A stretch of DNA of 9,096 nt from Pseudomonadota bacterium (GTDB taxonomy: Bacteria; Pseudomonadota; Alphaproteobacteria; Rhizobiales; Methylopilaceae). Each line of letters opens with the position of its first letter. Position 1 is the first letter of the stretch. Both the position numbers and the translations under genes were made by a program. Shown here in pieces: positions 5,665-9,096 of the stretch. The DNA lies in NCBI GenBank assembly GCA_023388965.1, contig JAEWFF010000039.1, forward strand, positions 1-9,096, in the 5' to 3' direction. The notes beneath the pieces were generated by a model. It did no database searches. It saw only the letters and a program-made list of their open reading frames with translations, and was not told where the DNA came from.

Positions 5665-7151
5665 AGGCGGGGCCCCAGCCTGTCCTCGGCCGCACGTCGG
5701 CGCTGGTGGCACTGCTGTTCCTGGTCAAGTTTGTCGCCTATGCCTGGTGGGTGACGCCGCTGTGGGATGTTGCGGACGAGTCCGGGCATGTTTCGTACGT
5801 CGAGGACGTAGCCCGTGGAACGCTGCCGGTGCTCGGCGAAGCGCGCATGGGCTTGGAAGTCACCCGGTCCTGGATCAACCCTGAAGCAAGCCCCGGCCTG
5901 AACTGGATCGCTCAGCATCCGCCGCTGTACTACGCGTTCGCGGCGCCGGTGCTCCGTATCGGTGAGGTGGCCGGACTCGATTTCGAGCAACGGGTTAGGC
6001 TGACCCGGATGCCGGCCGCGCTGTTCGGGGCGCTCGCCCTGCTGGGGCTCGCCCTGTTCCTGGCCCGCGCGACCGGGCGCGATGAGCTGGGCCTCGCCGG
6101 CGCACTCTTCCTCGGGGCCACGCCCATGTTCACGCACCTGTCCACGGGGGTGAGCCACGACACGCTCGTGGCCTGTACCGCTGCATGGGCGATGTACTGG
6201 TGCGCAAGGTGGCTGGACTCTGGCGTATTCCGGCACCTGCTGTACGCCGCCGCGCTGGTAGCGCTCTGCACGGTCACCAAAGTGACCGCACTCGCGATGG
6301 CGATGCCGCTGTTCTTCGCCATGGCCTGGCGGATCTGGAGGACGCGCGGTTACGGCGGAGGCCTCCACCCCGTCGCGCAGATTGCAGCGTTGTGGCTGGT
6401 GATGTTCACGCCTGTGTGTCTGTGGATCCTGCGGAACCTCCTGGTGATCGGGCAGCCCTTCCCCGGGTCCTCCTTGATCTACGACCGGGAAATCGTGGAA
6501 ATCGGCTTCCTTGAGCTGATGCAGTCCTTCCCCTTCTGGCAGCACACGCTGGTCAACTTCATCGGGCTGCTCGGGTGGAACGGGACGGGGAACGGGGTCC
6601 TGTCCACGATCGCTGCTAATGGAAGCGCGGGGCGGTTTTTCCTGGGGTGCCTGGCCTTCCTGTCCCTGGGCGCCGTGGCTGCCCCGTTGACGCGGCACCT
6701 GCTCGCGGCGGTGCGATGGAGTCTGGCCGGCATCGGGTTGCTGCTCCTGGTGTGGATCTTCAGCCAGCCCCCGGTGGTCGTGCTCGCGAAATGGACTGCG
6801 TGGCTTCTGCTCGCCGCGCTGCTGTGTACGGTAGCCGCTCATGGGCGCGCGTTCGTGAGCGGTGCGGGAGACTTGGCCGACAAGCGATGGCTGCTCGCGG
6901 CAGGCGCGCTGTGCGTCCTCGCTTTCGCCTTCCTGTTCTATCACCACCTGTGGTCGATTTTCGCGGGAGCCATGCGGGCCACGCATGGCCGCTATTTTTA
7001 TCCGGTGGTCCCCTTCCTGTTCCTGCTGCTGGCGTGGCCCTTTCGCGGCGAGGTGGCCAGCCGCTGCTTGCTGGGTGGTGCCGTAGGCGCATTGCTCGTC
7101 GGTGACTGGTTCTACCTGCACCGGGCCTTCGGCTTCTACGGTCTGCTGTGA
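5661..7151 (+). CDS. GT-C type integral membrane glycosyltransferase (GT39/DUF2142-like)
   Basis: 496 residues with about 11-12 hydrophobic segments. After the first helix (about 13-31) comes WDVADESGHVSYVEDVARG (35-53), with the acidic pair Asp39-Glu40 in the first periplasmic loop that GT-C enzymes use for metal or acceptor binding. NWIAQHPPLYYAF (81-93) is the HPPLYY motif seen in ArnT/GT39 and DUF2142 proteins, and ATHGRYFYPVVPF (440-452) is the late GRYxxP motif of the same group. Such enzymes use polyprenyl-phosphate sugars in the periplasm, so the coupled upstream GT2 is the natural donor maker. Donor and acceptor are inferred. The start overlaps the GT2 stop (ATGA, 5661-5664) with GGAAGG at 5646-5651. 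The stop overlaps the next gene in TGATG. The C-terminal soluble domain present in some GT-C proteins is absent. Confidence 0.88.
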   Translation: MKAGPQPVLGRTSALVALLFLVKFVAYAWWVTPLWDVADESGHVSYVEDVARGTLPVLGEARMGLEVTRSWINPEASPGLNWIAQHPPLYYAFAAPVLRIGEVAGLDFEQRVRLTRMPAALFGALALLGLALFLARATGRDELGLAGALFLGATPMFTHLSTGVSHDTLVACTAAWAMYWCARWLDSGVFRHLLYAAALVALCTVTKVTALAMAMPLFFAMAWRIWRTRGYGGGLHPVAQIAALWLVMFTPVCLWILRNLLVIGQPFPGSSLIYDREIVEIGFLELMQSFPFWQHTLVNFIGLLGWNGTGNGVLSTIAANGSAGRFFLGCLAFLSLGAVAAPLTRHLLAAVRWSLAGIGLLLLVWIFSQPPVVVLAKWTAWLLLAALLCTVAAHGRAFVSGAGDLADKRWLLAAGALCVLAFAFLFYHHLWSIFAGAMRATHGRYFYPVVPFLFLLLAWPFRGEVASRCLLGGAVGALLVGDWFYLHRAFGFYGLL

Positions 7152-7798
7152 TGGGAAGGTACGCGGCTCTCGCGCTGGTCACGTTTGCCATTGTGGCGGG
7201 CCTGATCTGGATCCCTTTCCACACGATGGCTCCTCTTGGGGGGACCCGGTGGCACGCGCCGGAGCCTGCTGGCGAGATCCGGGGCGCATTTTCGCTTGAG
7301 CAGCGGGTGACCCCGGGCGTGGATGGCACGCTGCGCACGCATCAGTACTGCTTCGGTGTCCGGTTCGCCACCTACCAGCGTCGCAACGAAGGGGCAGTCC
7401 TGGTTGACTGGTCGCAATCGGGTGCACGGCAACAGTGGCGGGTCAGGTCGCGTAGGCTGCTGGACAACCAGTTCAGGTACTTCTGTCCTGACGCGGCAGG
7501 GGGACTCGACACCCCGTTTGACGTCCGCATCACTGGAGAAGGCGGGCGTCGAGGCAGCTCCCCGACGCTATGGCTGGTGGACGATGCGAGTCTCGGTGAG
7601 GCGCGCCTCAACGGCGTAGGTTTGGGGAAGGGAATCTCCCTCAGGGTGACGGAGCGCACCCGCATCGGGGTGCCGGACATGCTGCGGGCCGGCGGCGGGG
7701 CGTTCCTGGTTGGTTGGCTGTGCACCGTCCTGATCGGGTTGGTGGTACTCCGGCACGCGCTGCGTCCGCGGACTTCCGTCGCTCCCGGCGGGAAGTAG
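7151..7798 (+). CDS. Small membrane-anchored protein with periplasmic beta-rich domain; function unknown
   Basis: 215 residues. A membrane helix (about 5-22), a hydrophilic region of some 160 residues (about 23-182), a second helix (about 183-203) and a basic tail (RHALRPR) predict both termini in the cytoplasm and the middle in the periplasm. The middle reads as alternating short strands: HQYCFGVRFATYQRRNEGAVLVDW (65-87, in part), LLDNQFRYFCPD (103-114) and SPTLWLVDD (137-145). Cys67 and Cys112 could form a disulfide. The FATYQRxNxGxL pattern resembles, from memory, a beta-sandwich found at the end of some DUF2142/GT-C proteins. No catalytic motif is visible. The start overlaps the GT-C stop (TGATG, 7149-7153); GTG 7148 is one codon earlier and equally possible. 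It is probably an accessory subunit of the preceding GT-C enzyme. Confidence 0.78.
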   Translation: MGRYAALALVTFAIVAGLIWIPFHTMAPLGGTRWHAPEPAGEIRGAFSLEQRVTPGVDGTLRTHQYCFGVRFATYQRRNEGAVLVDWSQSGARQQWRVRSRRLLDNQFRYFCPDAAGGLDTPFDVRITGEGGRRGSSPTLWLVDDASLGEARLNGVGLGKGISLRVTERTRIGVPDMLRAGGGAFLVGWLCTVLIGLVVLRHALRPRTSVAPGGK

Positions 7799-7830
7799 GG
7801 GCACGGCAAGTGCCCGAACGTCCGGTTCGG
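7799..7830. other. Two consecutive short hairpins after the glycosyltransferase operon
   Basis: GGGCAC (7799-7804) pairs with GTGCCC (7810-7815) around a 5-base loop. CCGAAC (7814-7819) pairs with GTTCGG (7825-7830) around a second 5-base loop. The two stems share two bases, so they would be mutually exclusive at the edge. The first begins just after the stop at 7796-7798. No T-run follows, so this is not a standard intrinsic terminator; it may be a weak transcription or RNA-processing boundary before scoA. Confidence 0.4.
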
Positions 7831-7848
7831 TTCGCGCGCGCTCCCGGA

Positions 7849-7854
7849 TAGACT
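7849..7854 (+). promoter_or_regulatory. Possible -10 element of the scoAB promoter
   Basis: TAGACT lies 27 bases before ATG 7882, the only -10-like hexamer in the 83-base gap. The -35 position (7826-7831, TTCGGT) matches poorly. It resembles the candidate -10 boxes at 4680 and 4631, which gives modest support. Confidence 0.35.
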
Positions 7855-7881
7855 TGTTCCATCCCGCAATGGAGATGTCCC

Positions 7882-8616
7882 ATGGCCCAGGCCCCCGTGG
7901 CGTCGCCCGTGTCCGGCGCCAAGAGCAAGCTCTATCCCGACGCGAAGACCGCCCTTAAAGGCGTGGTGGCCGATGGCCAGACCTTGGCGGTCGGCGGCTT
8001 CGGCCTGTGCGGCATCCCCGAAGCCCTGATCGAGGCCCTGCGCGACTCCGGCGTCAAGCGTCTGACCGCCATCTCCAACAACGCGGGCGTCGACGGCTTC
8101 GGCCTCGGCCTGCTGCTGGAGACCCGGCAGATTCGCAAGATGATTTCGTCCTACGTCGGCGAGAACAAGGAGTTCGAGCGCCAGTTCCTGGCCGGCGAGC
8201 TGGAGCTGGAGTTCAACCCGCAGGGTACCCTGGCCGAGCGCCTGCGGGCCGGCGGTGCCGGCATCCCGGCCTTCTTCACCGCCACCGGCTACGGCACCGT
8301 GGTGGCCGAGGGCAAGGAGACCCGCGAGTTCGACGGCAAGCACTACGTGATGGAGACCGCGCTGGTCGCCGACGTGTCGCTGGTCAAGGCGTGGAAGGCC
8401 GACAAGGCGGGCAACCTGGTGTTCCGCAAGACCGCGCGCAACTTCAACCCGGCCTGTGCCATGGCCGGCAAGGTCTGCATCGCCGAGGTCGAGGAAGTCG
8501 TGGAGATCGGCGACCTCGACCCCGACCACGTGCACCTGCCCGGCATCTACGTCGACCGCATCGTGCACAACCCGGATCCCGAGAAGCGCATCGAGCAGCG
8601 CACGGTGCGCGCCTAA
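7882..8616 (+). CDS. scoA: Succinyl-CoA:3-ketoacid CoA-transferase subunit A
   Basis: 244 residues, slightly longer than typical ScoA because of a 14-residue Ala/Pro/Ser-rich leader before the conserved KLYPDAKTAL. DGQTLAVGGFGLCGIP (31-46) is the family I CoA-transferase signature 1. ISNNAGVDGFGLGLLL, KMISSYVGENKEFERQFLAGELELEFNPQGTLAERLRAGGAGIPAFFTATGYGT (in pieces) and the NPACAMAGKVCIAEVEEVVEIG region all match the alpha subunit. With ScoB it moves CoA between succinyl-CoA and acetoacetate in ketone-body and fatty-acid metabolism. GGAG at 7871-7874 supports ATG 7882. The Xanthomonas orthologue is annotated lpsI because of its place near LPS genes, although the enzyme is a metabolic CoA-transferase. 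Codon use is strongly biased to GCC/GAC/CTG, like etfB and early etfA and unlike the intervening genes. Confidence 0.97.
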   Translation: MAQAPVASPVSGAKSKLYPDAKTALKGVVADGQTLAVGGFGLCGIPEALIEALRDSGVKRLTAISNNAGVDGFGLGLLLETRQIRKMISSYVGENKEFERQFLAGELELEFNPQGTLAERLRAGGAGIPAFFTATGYGTVVAEGKETREFDGKHYVMETALVADVSLVKAWKADKAGNLVFRKTARNFNPACAMAGKVCIAEVEEVVEIGDLDPDHVHLPGIYVDRIVHNPDPEKRIEQRTVRA

Positions 8617-8619
8617 GTA

Positions 8620-8689
8620 CGTCGTTCCCGCGAACGCGGGAACCCAAGGACATTCGCAATGGATTCCCGCGTGCGCGGGAATGACGACA
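8620..8689. repeat. REP-like palindromic doublet between scoA and scoB
   Basis: Second copy of the element at 263-329, same orientation. Hairpin 1 is GTTCCCGCG/CGCGGGAAC (8624-8643) and hairpin 2 is ATTCCCGCG/CGCGGGAAT (8663-8682). The first 32 bases are identical to the other copy; the spacer between hairpins is 3 bases longer and the hairpin 2 centre is GTGC instead of ATAC, which adds a pair to the stem. It starts 3 bases after the scoA stop and ends 8 bases before the scoB ribosome site. Confidence 0.9.
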
Positions 8690-8697
8690 GAGAGATT

Positions 8698-8703
8698 GAG
8701 GAG
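8698..8703 (+). promoter_or_regulatory. Ribosome binding site of scoB
   Basis: GAGGAG lies 8 bases before ATG 8712 and directly follows the palindromic doublet. It is the strongest Shine-Dalgarno in the window. Confidence 0.8.
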
Positions 8704-8711
8704 CAACCCCA

Positions 8712-9096
8712 ATGGCCTGGACCCGTGACGAAATGGCCCGCCGCGCCGCACAGGAACTGCGCGACGGCATGTACGTGAACCTCGGCATCGGCCTGCCGAC
8801 GATGGTCGCCAACCACATCCCCGACGGCGTGGACGTGTGGCTGCAGTCCGAGAACGGCCTGCTCGGCATCGGCCCGTTCCCCACCGAGGAGGAGCTGGAC
8901 GCCGACCTGATCAACGCCGGCAAGCAGACCGTGACCGCGCGCAAGGGCGCCAGCTATTTCGGCAGCCACGACAGCTTCGCGATGATCCGCGGCGGCCACG
9001 TCAACCTGGCGATCCTGGGCGCGATGGAGGTCACCGACAAGGGCGACCTGGCCAACTGGATGGTGCCCGGCAAGATGGTCAAGGGCATGGGCGGCG
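8712..9096 (+). CDS. scoB: Succinyl-CoA:3-ketoacid CoA-transferase subunit B, N-terminal part (3' end outside window)
   Basis: The first 128 codons are present and the frame is open at the right edge. MAWTRDEMARRAAQEL is the usual ScoB start; DGMYVNLGIGLPT (18-30) is the CoA-binding glycine turn; WLQSENGLLGIGPFP (43-57) is CoA-transferase signature 2, whose glutamate (Glu47 here) forms the glutamyl-CoA thioester intermediate in this family. GSHDSFAMIRGGHVNLAILGAMEV and the WMVPGKMVKGMGG end (in pieces) continue the match. It forms the active enzyme with ScoA, whose stop is 95 bases upstream. The Xanthomonas orthologue is annotated lpsJ. The catalytic residue is intact, so the enzyme should be active if the missing part is normal. 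Confidence 0.96.
   Translation, partial: MAWTRDEMARRAAQELRDGMYVNLGIGLPTMVANHIPDGVDVWLQSENGLLGIGPFPTEEELDADLINAGKQTVTARKGASYFGSHDSFAMIRGGHVNLAILGAMEVTDKGDLANWMVPGKMVKGMGG

Noticed and set aside
4585..5712. Open minus-strand frame upstream of and continuous with the pyruvyl transferase gene, which would give an 804-residue protein
   Set aside because: This part is antisense to the clear GT2 gene, is rich in Gln/His/Arg/Pro as expected for an antisense frame in GC-rich DNA, and has no family likeness. The AGGAG-GTG start at 4584 fits the family N-terminus.
5487..7121. Minus-strand open frame of 544 codons opposite the GT-C gene
   Set aside because: The composition is very rich in Gln, Glu, Arg, Pro and His with no motifs. 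It mirrors a hydrophobic multi-pass protein on the other strand, which has real motifs and coupled starts.
263..8689. The two palindromic copies as a CRISPR array or as ends of a transposon carrying the cluster
   Set aside because: There are only two copies 8.3 kb apart with no spacer periodicity. They are direct rather than inverted, lie inside conserved operons, and no transposase or target duplication is seen.
7372..8751. Minus-strand open frame of 459 codons opposite scoA and the small membrane protein gene
   Set aside because: It runs through two recognised plus-strand genes and the REP doublet, and is low-complexity Gly/His/Leu/Ala antisense translation.

Overview
This is a GC-rich bacterial window, most likely from the Xanthomonadaceae (Lysobacter, Luteimonas, Pseudoxanthomonas or Stenotrophomonas type). 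The evidence is the strong GCC/CTG/GAC codon bias in the housekeeping genes, the etfB-etfA order followed by surface-polysaccharide genes, a scoAB pair nearby, and short palindromic REP-like doublets built on TTCCCGCG/CGCGGGAA. In Xanthomonas, etfA is a known conserved flank of the hypervariable LPS/O-antigen locus, and the sco pair has been annotated there as lpsI/lpsJ. The genus is inferred, not proven.

Layout. 3-1288: the end of etfB and all of etfA (electron transfer flavoprotein), with a REP doublet (263-329) in the gap between them. 1306-2415 (+): a nitroreductase-fold protein with a long helical N-terminal extension, 17 bases after etfA. 2394-4584 (-): a two-gene unit encoding a polysaccharide pyruvyl transferase family protein (GTG start) and an LPG-synthase-TM/UPF0104-type multi-pass membrane protein; starts and stops overlap. 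4585-4719: a divergent intergenic region with a hexamer repeat inside an inverted repeat. 4720-7798 (+): three tightly overlapping genes encoding a DPM1/ArnC-like family 2 glycosyltransferase, a GT-C type integral membrane glycosyltransferase, and a small protein made of a membrane helix, a periplasmic domain and a second membrane helix. 7882-9096 (+): scoA and the start of scoB (succinyl-CoA:3-ketoacid CoA-transferase), with a second REP doublet (8620-8689) between them.

How the genes may work together. The central 6 kb looks like a small envelope-glycan module between two metabolic operons. The GT2 enzyme would load a sugar onto polyprenyl phosphate on the cytoplasmic face. The GT-C protein would transfer it on the periplasmic face, possibly helped by the bitopic-like small protein. 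The PF03706-type protein could take part in lipid or lipid-sugar translocation. The pyruvyl transferase homologue and the nitroreductase homologue would make further modifications. The sugar, the acceptor and the final polymer cannot be read from the sequence.

The main points for follow-up are the matching placement of REP doublets between subunit genes of two unrelated two-subunit operons, the abrupt codon-usage switch near the 3' end of etfA (a possible recombination joint at the edge of the variable locus), and the split GT-C/small membrane protein pair. No CRISPR array, transposase, tRNA or rRNA was seen. No gene-free stretch exceeds 135 bases.
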